From Bacillota bacterium (GTDB lineage Bacteria > Bacillota > Clostridia > Oscillospirales > Oscillospiraceae): a stretch of DNA of 64,000 bases. Position numbers and translations under genes: made by a program. The notes below the pieces were generated by a model that saw only the letters and a list, made by a program, of their open reading frames with translations, did not search any database and was not told the origin of the DNA. This document shows, in pieces, positions 9,284 through 18,180 of this stretch. The stretch is taken from contig JAEWKA010000002.1 in NCBI GenBank assembly GCA_023386265.1, positions 310,001 to 374,000 on the forward strand, in the 5' to 3' direction. The stretch's first letter is position 1. Every line of letters starts with the position of its first letter.

Positions 9284-9381
9284 TATATATTGAAGCTCGC
9301 TATTTTGCATATTCAGTATAAATAAAAGCGCCAAAATAATTGTTGTACAAAGATTTTGTCGCTTGTTATTTAATTTCATCG

Positions 9382-10437
9382 CTATATTACGCGATTTTTG
9401 AGTCTCGATAATAAATCTTCTGCGATCAAGTCAAGCGGGAGCTGCTTTACGACGCCGCCAAGCTTAAAAGCCTCCATTGGCATACCATAAACAACACAAC
9501 TGTCTTTATCCTGCCCGATAGTGTATCCGCCAAGCCTGCGTATCTTTGCAATGCCCGAAGCGCCATCCGAACCCATACCTGTAAGAATAATGGCAGTAGC
9601 GTTCCGTCCGACCAGCTCTGCAACGCTGTCAAAAAGGACGTTGACGGAGGGGGCGTGCCCGCTGACTTTTTCACCGGCGACGCTTCGGATATAATAACCG
9701 TTGTCGTCTTTTTTCAGCGTCATCTGATACCCGCCTGCACCAACAATTATTTGACCGGGGACAACTCTGTCGAAATCCTCTGCTTCTTTAGCTCGCATTT
9801 TGCATGTCCTATTCAGGCGGTCGGCATAGAGCTTGGTAAACGTGGCCGGCATATGTTGAACTATCAAAACGGGAGGAGTCGATGCCGGCAGGTCTTTCAC
9901 GACATTAATAATGGCTTCCGTCCCTCCTGTCGAAGCTCCGATGGCAATAATGGTATTGCTGTTAAAAGACAAATTCCGGCTCATGGCTGAGCCTGAACTT
10001 TGCGCGAAGCTCGGTTGTACTGCGGAGGGCGAAGGTTCAGTATGTTTTACATTGGCTTTGGACGCAATTTTTACTTTTTCAATAAGTTTTGTTATAAATG
10101 TTTCGGTGGAATCAGCAACACCTGCCTCGGGCTTTTTTACAAAATCAACTGCGCCGAGACTCAAGGCGTCTAATGCGTTTGCGGGCAGCGAGCTAACAAC
10201 AACAATGGGCAAGGGATTCGTCGGCATAACGGTTTTCAATAACTCAAAGCCGTTTGCGTTGGGCATTTCAATGTCAAGCGTTACGACATCCGGCTTCAGC
10301 TCTTTGATTTTTTTCAGCGCGTCTTCCACATCCATCGCTGTGCCGATAACTTTTATTTCAGGGTCTTTACTTAGAGACAGATTCAACTTTGTCCTAAAGA
10401 CAATTGAATCGTCGACGACCAATACATTAATTGGCAT
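9382..10437 (-). CDS. cheB: Chemotaxis protein-glutamate methylesterase CheB
   Basis: The protein has 351 residues. The N-terminal receiver domain (1-120) has the acidic pair D9/D10 and the phosphoryl-acceptor D55 in TLDIEMPNANG. After a linker of about 40 residues, the methylesterase domain (about 160-350) shows the catalytic triad: S169 in IGASTGGTEA, H195 in VQHMPATFT and D291 in TGMGSDGASG. CheB removes methyl groups from, and deamidates, chemoreceptors for adaptation. It is the last gene of the cheA-cheW-cheR-cheB operon and starts 16 nt after the cheR stop. Confidence 0.96.
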   Translation of the reverse strand: MPINVLVVDDSIVFRTKLNLSLSKDPEIKVIGTAMDVEDALKKIKELKPDVVTLDIEMPNANGFELLKTVMPTNPLPIVVVSSLPANALDALSLGAVDFVKKPEAGVADSTETFITKLIEKVKIASKANVKHTEPSPSAVQPSFAQSSGSAMSRNLSFNSNTIIAIGASTGGTEAIINVVKDLPASTPPVLIVQHMPATFTKLYADRLNRTCKMRAKEAEDFDRVVPGQIIVGAGGYQMTLKKDDNGYYIRSVAGEKVSGHAPSVNVLFDSVAELVGRNATAIILTGMGSDGASGIAKIRRLGGYTIGQDKDSCVVYGMPMEAFKLGGVVKQLPLDLIAEDLLSRLKNRVI

Positions 10438-10453
10438 TATTCAGGACACATCC

Positions 10454-11290
10454 TCATTTTTTTTGCTTACGGTATACTGATGGAAACAGATATGTATAAT
10501 CATTTTCGAATCTGCTTATCGTTTCCGAATGACTTATAAAAAAGTATCCGCCCTCAACGTTTGCCTGATAAAACTTCTTAACAATCTGCTGAGCGGTCTG
10601 CGGTTTAAAGTAAATCATAACATTACGGCAGAAAATAATGTCGTAATAGTTACTGTACGGAAACGGATCCATCAAATTGAATTTTTTAAATGATACCATA
10701 TTTCTTATATTAGATGCAACCTGAAAATTCCCGTCAGGCAACTTTGACATATAATTTGCCTTCCATGAAGCAGGCATTACATCAAGCGAGCTTTCGGGAT
10801 AAACTCCTTTTGCGGCGACAGAGAGCGCCTCGGTGGAAACATCTGTCGCGGTGATTGAAATTGACCAGAGATTTCGCTTAAAACCAACGGCGCTGTCGAT
10901 TGCCATTGCGATATTATAGGGTTCCTGTCCTGTTGAGCATCCGGCGCTCCATATTTTTAATGTTTTCTTTGCGGATTTTTCCATCTCAGGGACAACAGTT
11001 TTTGCAAGATAATCAAAATGGTCTGTTTCCCTCGAAAAAAACGAGTAATTTGTAGTTAGCTTATTCATTACGGATTCAATCATCTTTAAGGACCTGTCTG
11101 CCTTGAGCATATCAATATATTGAGTGTAGCTCGTTAAGCCGTGAGCTTTAAGCTCTCCTGCAAGGCGCGCTTCAATCAGATGACGCTTCTGAGATAAATC
11201 AATTCCATAGTGCTGACTGACGAACTTTACAAAATAGTCAAACTCACTATCGCTGAGCTTTACTATCCTGAATGCTTCTTCGGTTTTCAT
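10454..11290 (-). CDS. cheR: Chemotaxis protein methyltransferase CheR
   Basis: The protein has 278 residues, the usual CheR length. A helical N-terminal domain (about 1-85) precedes the S-adenosylmethionine-binding methyltransferase domain, with IWSAGCSTGQEPYNIAM as the SAM loop and DIIFCRNVMIYF as the late motif. CheR methylates glutamates on the cytoplasmic helices of the chemoreceptors. The two receptors in this window lack the C-terminal tether, so CheR should act on them by direct collision. It sits third in the operon, 20 nt from cheW. Confidence 0.96.
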   Translation of the reverse strand: MKTEEAFRIVKLSDSEFDYFVKFVSQHYGIDLSQKRHLIEARLAGELKAHGLTSYTQYIDMLKADRSLKMIESVMNKLTTNYSFFSRETDHFDYLAKTVVPEMEKSAKKTLKIWSAGCSTGQEPYNIAMAIDSAVGFKRNLWSISITATDVSTEALSVAAKGVYPESSLDVMPASWKANYMSKLPDGNFQVASNIRNMVSFKKFNLMDPFPYSNYYDIIFCRNVMIYFKPQTAQQIVKKFYQANVEGGYFFISHSETISRFENDYTYLFPSVYRKQKK

Positions 11291-11310
11291 AGGGGTATTT
11301 TACCTTTCGG

Positions 11311-11787
11311 TCAAGATACAGCTATTTCAAAGTCGTTAGAGAAAAATCTTTCGCAGTCAAGATTCAAGACGATTTTGTCATCAAGCTGAGATACGGATGA
11401 GATGAAGTTTGAATTCTCGCCAATCGTTTTCGGCGGCGGAATTACTCTGTCAGACGGTACAGTCGCAACCTCAGATACCATATCAACAATGAGACCGACA
11501 TGCACATCTCTGATTTCGATTACGATTATACAGTTTGCATCATCATAAGGGCGCTCGGGAATCCCAAGCTTTTTCCTTACGTCCAGAACCGGAATCACCT
11601 TTCCGCGTAGGTTGATTATTCCCTTAACATAGTCCGCGACCCGAGGCAGTTTCGTTATAGATTGCACGGTCAATATTTCAAGCGCCAGCGCCAAGGGAAG
11701 CCCATAGTATGAACCTTCTATTGTAAATAATAGGTATCTGTCATTCAGGAAATCGGCCAGTTCTGCTTTTTTTTCCAAGTTAGTCAT
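11311..11787 (-). CDS. cheW: Chemotaxis coupling protein CheW
   Basis: This is a single CheW domain of 158 residues (FTIEGSYYGLPLALALEIL, GIINLRGKVIPVLDVRKKLG). The motif NLRGKVIPVLD is the classic CheW signature. CheW bridges chemoreceptors and CheA in the polar array. It lies second in the operon, 87 nt after cheA and 20 nt before cheR. CheV, at 56176, is a second CheW-domain protein in the window. Confidence 0.95.
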   Translation of the reverse strand: MTNLEKKAELADFLNDRYLLFTIEGSYYGLPLALALEILTVQSITKLPRVADYVKGIINLRGKVIPVLDVRKKLGIPERPYDDANCIIVIEIRDVHVGLIVDMVSEVATVPSDRVIPPPKTIGENSNFISSVSQLDDKIVLNLDCERFFSNDFEIAVS

Positions 11788-11874
11788 CAGATTATCCCTT
11801 CCTTCGTAAAATTTCGGAGAATATTGAAAAGCTAAGCGTTGTTCGCTAAGCTAAGAAAACGAGCTTTGATAATA

Positions 11875-13926
11875 TCAGTCGTTTCTAAGCGTATTGACGT
11901 CCAGAATCAGACTAATACTGCCGTCTCCGAGCACGCTGCAGCCTGAAAGCCCCTGGTTTTTCAGGTTGTATTTTTTTAGGAACACAGGGAAGGGCTTAAC
12001 AACCACTTGGTATTCGCCCAAAAGCTCATCGGCAAATAAGCAGTATCCGGAATTGTTGCTGTCAACCTGAATCATAATTCCATCGCTTATGTTTTCACAG
12101 CCGTCTTCAATATCAAAAAGCTTTTTTAGTCTTGCAATAGGATAGCACTCTCCGCGCAGAAGAATCATTTCCGTGCCGTCTGAGTTGTGGATTATCTGAG
12201 ATTCATCGGTAATTTTAAAAGATTGTCTAATTGCCGTGATCGGAAGCGTAAACACAGTTTTCCCCACAGCGATGTTCATCCCGTCAACAATTGCAAGGGT
12301 GAGCGGAATCTTAATTGTAAAGGTAGTGCCTTTGCCCTTTTCGCTGTTTATGGATATCGTTCCGCCAACCTGGTCGATGTTTTTCTTAACCACATCCATG
12401 CCGACTCCGCGGCCGGAAAATTCAGTAACGTTAGCATTCGTTGAAAAACCGGGAAGCAATATTAGGTTAAATATTTCTTTTTCTGAGTACGAGGCCTCGG
12501 GCTTTTGCAGCATACCGTTTGCCTTTGCTTTAGCGAGCAGCTTTTCTGTGTCGAGACCTGCGCCGTCATCAGAAATGGTAATCAGTATTTCGCCGCCTGT
12601 GTTCCTCGCTGAAAGTACCAGCGTTCCGACTTCCGGCTTGCCGAGAGCAATACGCTCTTCGGGTGTTTCAATTGCGTGATCCATTGAGTTGCGGATCATA
12701 TGCATAAGAGGATCAACTATTGCGTCGTTTATTGTTTTATCAACCTCGGTATCTCCGCCTTCGGTGATGAGCTCGGCTTTTTTCCCGAGCTTTTTGCCCA
12801 TATCCCGAACGATCCTGTCCATTTTGTGGAAAGTGCCGAGCAGCGGCACCATGCGAATCGACATCACAATGTCCTGCAACTCGTCCGTCAGTTTTCTCAG
12901 CTCACGAACAGACTTTGTGAAATTGTCCAGACGAAGGCCGAGAATGTCGGGATTCCTTGCAACCATAGATTCTGCCGTGACGATCTCACCCACAAGGTCC
13001 ATAAGATGGTCGAGCTTCAACTGGTTGACACTGATAAGACTTTGCTTCACGCCGCCTGCGGAGGCCTGAACCTGGTTTTTGATTGTATCAATCTTGGTGT
13101 CAAGAACTGCCTGCGAAGTATCACCCATACTGCTTTCGCTTGACGCATAAGCCATGCCGTCATCGGGCTTGATTGTTTCTTCGGCGAGCACCTCGTACGA
13201 TTTTATGCTCAGCGCGCTTTCGATTACATTCAGCACCACATCAAGCGAATGCGAGGGCTTACAGATGACCTTAAAGCCGTTCTTAATTATTTCAGCTGCG
13301 AGAGCGGAATCGGCCTCAGGATTCGCCGGAACAGAAGCCATTTCGTCGCAAAAGGGACTAAGCTGACTTAGAAGCATGAACGCGCGGACATTTTCCATTC
13401 CGCAGTCGTTTTCGAAAAACACTTGTATAGTTACTGCTCCGTCGTGGGATAGAACATCTGAATCATCAGAAACGGCGTTATTCTCAGAGGTAACGGAAAC
13501 CGGTCCCGAGTTTCCCTTGATTATGGCGGCCTGACTTGTCAGCTGAGCAATAATCTCGGAGGCATCGCCTTCAATATATTCGCTGTCCTGAAGTCTTTCC
13601 AGCTCACGCTTAAAAAAGTCAGAGGCCTTAAAAACAAGGTCGAATATTGAATTAAAAACAAGCCGCAGGCTGGACGGGTTTTCTCTCAGAATGAAAAACA
13701 CGTCTTCGACAGAGTGCGCCAGCGTTGAAATCGTGTTGAAGCTCATCATGGCCGCGGAGCCTTTAATTGTGTGTGTGATCCGGAATATACTGTTTATGTT
13801 TTCATCCGTGATACTTTTAGCCCGTTCAGAATCAAGAAGTATTTCATCGAGCTGTTCAAGCATTTCATTCGTTTCGTGAATAAAAGCTTCCAGCAGAGAC
13901 TCCATTACAAAATCATCAGTACCCAT
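11875..13926 (-). CDS. cheA: Chemotaxis histidine kinase CheA
   Basis: The protein has 683 residues with all five domains. P1/HPt (about 1-110) carries the phosphorylated H52 in ITHTIKGSA. A P2-like CheY/CheB docking domain lies at about 165-250. The P3 dimerisation helices (about 300-360) include LISVNQLKLDHLMDLVGEIV. The P4 ATPase has the N box MIRNSMDHAIE, G1 SDDGAGLD and G2 GRGVGMDVVKKNI. A P5 CheW-like domain completes it. CheA phosphorylates CheY and CheB. Ribosome site GAAAGGTG lies upstream of the ATG. It is the first gene of a minus-strand operon and is divergent from the FliK-like gene at 14217. Confidence 0.96.
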   Translation of the reverse strand: MGTDDFVMESLLEAFIHETNEMLEQLDEILLDSERAKSITDENINSIFRITHTIKGSAAMMSFNTISTLAHSVEDVFFILRENPSSLRLVFNSIFDLVFKASDFFKRELERLQDSEYIEGDASEIIAQLTSQAAIIKGNSGPVSVTSENNAVSDDSDVLSHDGAVTIQVFFENDCGMENVRAFMLLSQLSPFCDEMASVPANPEADSALAAEIIKNGFKVICKPSHSLDVVLNVIESALSIKSYEVLAEETIKPDDGMAYASSESSMGDTSQAVLDTKIDTIKNQVQASAGGVKQSLISVNQLKLDHLMDLVGEIVTAESMVARNPDILGLRLDNFTKSVRELRKLTDELQDIVMSIRMVPLLGTFHKMDRIVRDMGKKLGKKAELITEGGDTEVDKTINDAIVDPLMHMIRNSMDHAIETPEERIALGKPEVGTLVLSARNTGGEILITISDDGAGLDTEKLLAKAKANGMLQKPEASYSEKEIFNLILLPGFSTNANVTEFSGRGVGMDVVKKNIDQVGGTISINSEKGKGTTFTIKIPLTLAIVDGMNIAVGKTVFTLPITAIRQSFKITDESQIIHNSDGTEMILLRGECYPIARLKKLFDIEDGCENISDGIMIQVDSNNSGYCLFADELLGEYQVVVKPFPVFLKKYNLKNQGLSGCSVLGDGSISLILDVNTLRND

Positions 13927-14072
13927 AAAATCACCTTTCCATAGTAGCAGTCGCCTGGTGTAGTTAGATTTGTAGTATTTATACTATTATTCTGCGAAAA
14001 GGAAAGAGAAAATGTAGGTAAACGCTTAAAGACAGGATATGGCAGGCGCAAATGAGTGAAAAGTCTTGCATT

Positions 14073-14102
14073 TTGACGCTTTTTGTTGATAAATAATAAT
14101 AA
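14073..14102 (+). promoter_or_regulatory. Candidate sigma-A promoter for the FliK-like gene
   Basis: TTGACG (14073-14078) is followed 18 nt later by TAATAA (14097-14102), about 115 nt before the start of the gene at 14217. It lies in the 290-nt divergent region between cheA and that gene. No convincing cheA promoter was recognised on the other strand. Confidence 0.4.
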
Positions 14103-14216
14103 AACTATAGACTTTACCCATTGTGTTTTTTGAAAAACAGTAAATAAATATAGTTGTGGAATAGTACATAAATTCAGCCCTAATTATATTCACTTTATGG
14201 AAAAGGAGGAAGCAAG

Positions 14217-15614
14217 TTGCCGGATTTTTTACGAGTTACGAAACCTTTAGTAACTCAAAACCAAAGCATACAGCCTAAGCCGGGCGCGGAGACAACCGGG
14301 GCATTTAACATACAGAGCTCGACTAAAGTTGTTTCGACTCATAACCAAAGCGAAATACTCAAGCAAAATAACGGTTTTATGGACGGCAACGATGTACCTA
14401 CCCTTTTACTTAATCTGCTTAAGGACCCCACCGTTACGGTGTCCTACTTAAAAAACATCTTTATGCTTGAAGAATTGTATAAGCTCCTGCCTGCAAACAA
14501 CAAGACTGTTACGGCAGATATTGAGGATATTTTGGGCACTCTGCTCATTAAACCCGAATACCTGACTGAAGAGATGCGCAGACAGCTGCGTGGGTCAACA
14601 GCCTTTTCCGGCGAACTCTTTGATTTTTTAAGAGAGATAAGCTCACAGAACAAGGATAAGCCCGATGTGCAGGTCGCAATCGCAAGAGTTCTGCGTTCAG
14701 TTAACAACATGGGAAACCAGCGCGAAATACTTGATTCCGTTGCTAACAATCTTTCATTTATACAAGGCCAGTTGTCTCCGAGTAAATCGCTTTCAGCAAA
14801 GCTTAATGATCTTGTTGTGAGATTTCTCTCGCAGGATGCGCCGGAGAACTTTTCTGCGCTTAAATCAGACGCACTCGCTTTGATGAAGAGTATTGAAGAC
14901 AGTATATTGTACTCCCCCACGCTTTCCAAAACGCTGTCAATACTCATCTATAACCTGTCCAGATATAACGCGAACACTGATTATGCCGCCGAGTCGGCTT
15001 ATAGGCTTAGCCAATTCCTTGCGTCTTCGCAGAGAAGCGAGCTAAAAGCTCTTATGCAGTCGTACATGGATTCGGAAACCGATAATTCAGACGAAAATGA
15101 GTCCCGGGTAATGGCTTCGATTATCAAGCTTATATCGCAGCAAAGAGAAGCGGGAACAAATCCTTCAGATGCGGCAAAGCTAGAAAAAATGCTTTACAGT
15201 CTGCTTTCATCGCCCTGCAACTTCACCCCCCTGCTCCATTTCATACTGCCGCTGCAGTATAATGACATGAAAGCCTTTGCGGAATTGTGGATTAACCCGG
15301 AGAGCGACGAAAAAGACATGCCGGAGAATGCTCCGCAGGGAATGCATCTGCTTATGGTAATTGATGTCGAAGGCGTCGGACGCTACGAGGCGGAATTCTC
15401 GGTATATAATTCGACGGTCGATTTTTCACTCTATTGCCCGAAAGGCTGCGAGCAGGGTTACGAGGAGCTTATGGAATCACTTCCAAAGCTCTTTCACGGA
15501 ACCCCTTACCATGTTGGCAAAACAGAAGTATTAACCTTTGAAAATACACGTTCGCTCATGGAGGTTTTCAAATCGTTGCCTTACAGGAGGGTTGGAGTCG
15601 ATGTCAAAATTTGA
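14217..15614 (+). CDS. FliK-like (YlqG-type) protein, putative hook-length/substrate-switch factor
   Basis: This is a polar protein of 465 residues with no signal peptide or membrane helix. It has a low-complexity N-terminus (about 1-60), a long helical middle part, and a C-terminal domain (about 375-465) whose beta-rich pattern around MHLLMVIDVEGVGRYEAEF resembles the FliK C-terminal domain. The next gene is an FlhB C-domain homologue. B. subtilis has a similar pair, ylqG-ylqH, which is the main basis for the name; sequence identity is not obvious by eye. A canonical FliK is encoded at 37717. Start is TTG 14217, 7 nt after AAAAGGAGGA (14201-14210). The end overlaps the next gene by 14 nt. 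Confidence 0.55.
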   Translation: MPDFLRVTKPLVTQNQSIQPKPGAETTGAFNIQSSTKVVSTHNQSEILKQNNGFMDGNDVPTLLLNLLKDPTVTVSYLKNIFMLEELYKLLPANNKTVTADIEDILGTLLIKPEYLTEEMRRQLRGSTAFSGELFDFLREISSQNKDKPDVQVAIARVLRSVNNMGNQREILDSVANNLSFIQGQLSPSKSLSAKLNDLVVRFLSQDAPENFSALKSDALALMKSIEDSILYSPTLSKTLSILIYNLSRYNANTDYAAESAYRLSQFLASSQRSELKALMQSYMDSETDNSDENESRVMASIIKLISQQREAGTNPSDAAKLEKMLYSLLSSPCNFTPLLHFILPLQYNDMKAFAELWINPESDEKDMPENAPQGMHLLMVIDVEGVGRYEAEFSVYNSTVDFSLYCPKGCEQGYEELMESLPKLFHGTPYHVGKTEVLTFENTRSLMEVFKSLPYRRVGVDVKI

Positions 15615-15885
15615 TAAGAAGGCCGTCGCTCTGAAATACGACAAAGACAACGATTTTGCGCCTGTTGTTGTCGCGTCAGGATACGGCCCGATTGCTGAGA
15701 AAATAATTGATATTGCCGAAAAACAGGGTATACCTGTTTACAGAGATGACAGTGTTGCATCAATGCTGTGCATGCTGGACGTCGGTAAAAATATTCCTCC
15801 GGATCTCTACGGAATTATTGCGAAGATATATTGCAGCATACTTATGTCCGCTGAAAAGTACAAAGGAATTAATGCCGACAATTAG
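15601..15885 (+). CDS. FlhB C-terminal domain homologue (YlqH/FhlX-type)
   Basis: The 94 residues align with the cytoplasmic end of FlhB: KKAVALKYDKDNDFAPVVVA parallels AIAIKYDQEKNKAPRVIAKG of the FlhB in this window, followed by IAEKQGIPVYRDDSVASML. It begins just after the position where FlhB cleaves itself at NPTH, so it mimics the released C-terminal fragment and carries no NPTH. No membrane segments are present. In other bacteria such proteins can partly substitute for the FlhB C-domain in export. AGGAGG at 15585-15590 supports ATG 15601; in-frame extension upstream to 15538 has no ribosome site. Confidence 0.85.
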   Translation: MSKFDKKAVALKYDKDNDFAPVVVASGYGPIAEKIIDIAEKQGIPVYRDDSVASMLCMLDVGKNIPPDLYGIIAKIYCSILMSAEKYKGINADN

Positions 15886-15924
15886 AGAATTACAACCCAA
15901 ACGATTTGCCGTGGGGTGATAAAG

Positions 15925-16701
15925 ATGCAAGGCCATACTCAAATTCTAAAAAACCGTGAGCTAGAGGCAAAAAAGCAAAAATTGAAAAACATGAGAATGA
16001 GCTGGCTTCTACTTGCTGCTACACTTCTCGGTCTTTCAATGTTCAGCTTATTCACCATAGGCTCGACTATTAGTCCCAAAAACTCCGTTCAGAAAAAAGA
16101 TTCTATTATTATAAAAGATGTTGCGGAAGTGGATTCTTGGGAATTGATACTAGTTAACAGCAAAAATATTGTGCCTAGAGATTTCACAGTTGATTTAATT
16201 CCGTTTGAGAATACCCGCGTAGATGCAAGAATTGCAGATTCTCTTCAAAAGATGATAGATACAGCAAAAGATGAAGGTATAAACTTAAGTGTTTGCTCGG
16301 GTTTTCGAAGCGTGTCAGAGCAGGACAAACTATATAAAGCTAAATGCTTAATATATACGACTGCAGGGTACAGTGATGAAAACAGCAAGAACCTTGCATC
16401 CAAGTATTTACAAATGGGCGGAGCGAGCGAGCACCATACGGGTCTTGCCGTTGACTTACTTACTGACAATGTTTCAGAGCTGGACGAAGGCTTTGCTAAA
16501 ACACCTGCATATACATGGCTTGAAGAAAATGCTGCAAAATACGGTTTTATTGAACGGTATCCTAAAGATAAAAGCCAGATAACAGGAATTGATTGGGAAC
16601 CGTGGCATTACCGTTATGTCGGGAAAGACAATGCGGAAGCTATTAAATCGAAGAATCTTTGTCTTGAAGAATATTTGCAAGATATGTATAGTAAATCTTA
16701 G
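15925..16701 (+). CDS. M15 family D-alanyl-D-alanine carboxypeptidase (VanY-like), membrane anchored
   Basis: The protein has about 258 residues. A basic N-terminus and one hydrophobic helix (about 34-54) anchor it with the catalytic part outside. The M15B domain (about 85-245) has SGFRSVSEQDKLY, the zinc motif GGASEHHTGLAVDLL (SxHxxGxAxD type) and the late EPWHYRYVG with the third zinc His. Such enzymes trim the terminal D-Ala from peptidoglycan stem peptides. GTG 15916 is an alternative start; GGGGTG at 15913-15918 fits ATG 15925 better. It is not linked to vancomycin-resistance genes, so a housekeeping cell-wall role is likelier. Confidence 0.88.
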   Translation: MQGHTQILKNRELEAKKQKLKNMRMSWLLLAATLLGLSMFSLFTIGSTISPKNSVQKKDSIIIKDVAEVDSWELILVNSKNIVPRDFTVDLIPFENTRVDARIADSLQKMIDTAKDEGINLSVCSGFRSVSEQDKLYKAKCLIYTTAGYSDENSKNLASKYLQMGGASEHHTGLAVDLLTDNVSELDEGFAKTPAYTWLEENAAKYGFIERYPKDKSQITGIDWEPWHYRYVGKDNAEAIKSKNLCLEEYLQDMYSKS

Positions 16702-16739
16702 GGCTTCAGCTAATTGTATTAATGTATTTATGTCGTTTA

Positions 16740-16769
16740 TTAGACTGAATAATTTGCGTTCGTTATAAT
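16740..16769 (+). promoter_or_regulatory. Candidate promoter of the degenerate EAL-HDOD gene
   Basis: TTAGAC (16740-16745) and a perfect TATAAT (16764-16769) are separated by 18 nt. The -10 box is good and the -35 box is weak. It lies about 120 nt before the ATG at 16893. Confidence 0.4.
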
Positions 16770-16892
16770 TTGATTATCTTAACAGACAACGAATAGCAAA
16801 TATGATTAACGATTTTGAGTCACTGTACGCAGTAAAAGGACTTTTAGGGAGAATTCTTGTGTTCCCAATTTAAGACTTAAGGGAGAAATGAT

Positions 16893-18131
16893 ATGGAGAC
16901 CCATATAGTAAGAGCGCCTATACTCGACAAGAACCTAAAGCTTATAGCCTATGAACTTGTTTATTATCAGGATGCCAGCACCCTGTATAATCAGCGTGAT
17001 ACTCATGTTGCCAACACAATAGTTTCATTCTTTGCGGGAGTCGATGCCGGCGGCTTTTTTGAAGGGAAAGATTGTTTCCTGACTTTTACGCCTAATCTGC
17101 TGATGAAAGACATACCCAAGATTTTTGACGAGAAGAAGCTAGTAATTCAGATTGAAGAAAACATCTTGATTAATCCGGATGCGAAAGCAATATTGAACAG
17201 ATATAAAAAAGACGGCTACCGTATAGCCGTTCTTGGATTTGACTTTAATAAGCGCTATTTGGATTTGCTTCCCGATATCGATATTATTAAGGCGGATTTT
17301 TCTGATCCAAAAATCGAAAGCCTAGGAGTTCTATGCAAGCTGGCAAAGAACTTCGGAAAGAAACTTGCAGCTTATGGCATTAATTCTCCAGAATCAAAGG
17401 AGCTTGCATTATTAAACGGCTGCGACTATCTGCAGGGCGACAGTGTTTCTGTAATGGTCACGACGAAGGTACACAAAATGAACTATCTTCAGTCGAACTT
17501 TTTTAGGCTTATGGGGTCTATAACTAAAGAAATCCCGGAATTTGATGAAATAGCAAAAATTATTTCAATGGATGTCACTTTGTCATTTTCGCTGCTTAAA
17601 ATGGTCAACTCCTCATATTTCGCCCTGCCTAATAGAATCAGCAGCGTAAAACAAGCCTTGACAATTCTTGGACTCGGTCAGCTGAAACAGTGGATATATC
17701 TGCTGAGTTTTTCGGACGACGGCGGTGTTACGGATCAGCTCATCAAGCAGTCATTTCTTCGTGCTGTTTTTTGTCAGGAAGTGTCTCAGTACATTAATGA
17801 TTTCCCTATATCAAGACCGGAAGCTTATTTGCTTGGAATGTTCTCAACGCTTGGGCTGCTGCTCGATGTGCCGGTTAAGGATGCCGTAGAGGAGCTTCCG
17901 CTTACGCCTGAGCTGAAAAGAGGGCTTACAGGTGATGACGGGGATTGTGCAGACTTATTGAAACTATGCACCTTATATGAGAAGGGCAAGTGGAGTAAAG
18001 TCGCCGTAACAATTCAAAAACTTAGACTGCAGGAAGATATCGTTAAATCGAAATACATGGAAGCAGTTGATTACGTTAATGGTATTTGGTCTGAACTGTC
18101 AGTACCTTCTGCCGGCATTGAGTATCTATAA
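16893..18131 (+). CDS. Degenerate EAL-HDOD signalling protein (YuxH/CdgJ-type)
   Basis: The protein has 412 residues. The N-terminal half (about 1-200) keeps an EAL fold pattern (IVRAPILDKNLKLIAYELVYY, ...YLQGDSVS...) but has ELV instead of EAL and lacks the catalytic Glu/Asp set, so it should not hydrolyse c-di-GMP. The C-terminal half (about 205-400) is an HDOD domain with SLLKMVNSSYF and LGLGQLKQWIYLL. In Vibrio, EAL-HDOD proteins influence motility. It is paralogous to the C-terminal 400 residues of the protein at 3360. The ATG has GGGAG about 9 nt upstream. A PilZ gene follows after 49 nt, probably co-transcribed. Confidence 0.85.
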   Translation: METHIVRAPILDKNLKLIAYELVYYQDASTLYNQRDTHVANTIVSFFAGVDAGGFFEGKDCFLTFTPNLLMKDIPKIFDEKKLVIQIEENILINPDAKAILNRYKKDGYRIAVLGFDFNKRYLDLLPDIDIIKADFSDPKIESLGVLCKLAKNFGKKLAAYGINSPESKELALLNGCDYLQGDSVSVMVTTKVHKMNYLQSNFFRLMGSITKEIPEFDEIAKIISMDVTLSFSLLKMVNSSYFALPNRISSVKQALTILGLGQLKQWIYLLSFSDDGGVTDQLIKQSFLRAVFCQEVSQYINDFPISRPEAYLLGMFSTLGLLLDVPVKDAVEELPLTPELKRGLTGDDGDCADLLKLCTLYEKGKWSKVAVTIQKLRLQEDIVKSKYMEAVDYVNGIWSELSVPSAGIEYL

Positions 18132-18180
18132 AAGTAAGGATCTTTTGAAACTGTAGAATTGCGCTTGGCGGTGATAATAT

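Noticed and set aside
15538..15600. Upstream extension of the FlhB C-domain homologue
   Set aside because: The extension overlaps the end of the FliK-like gene in another frame, has no ribosome site, and AGGAGG supports ATG 15601.
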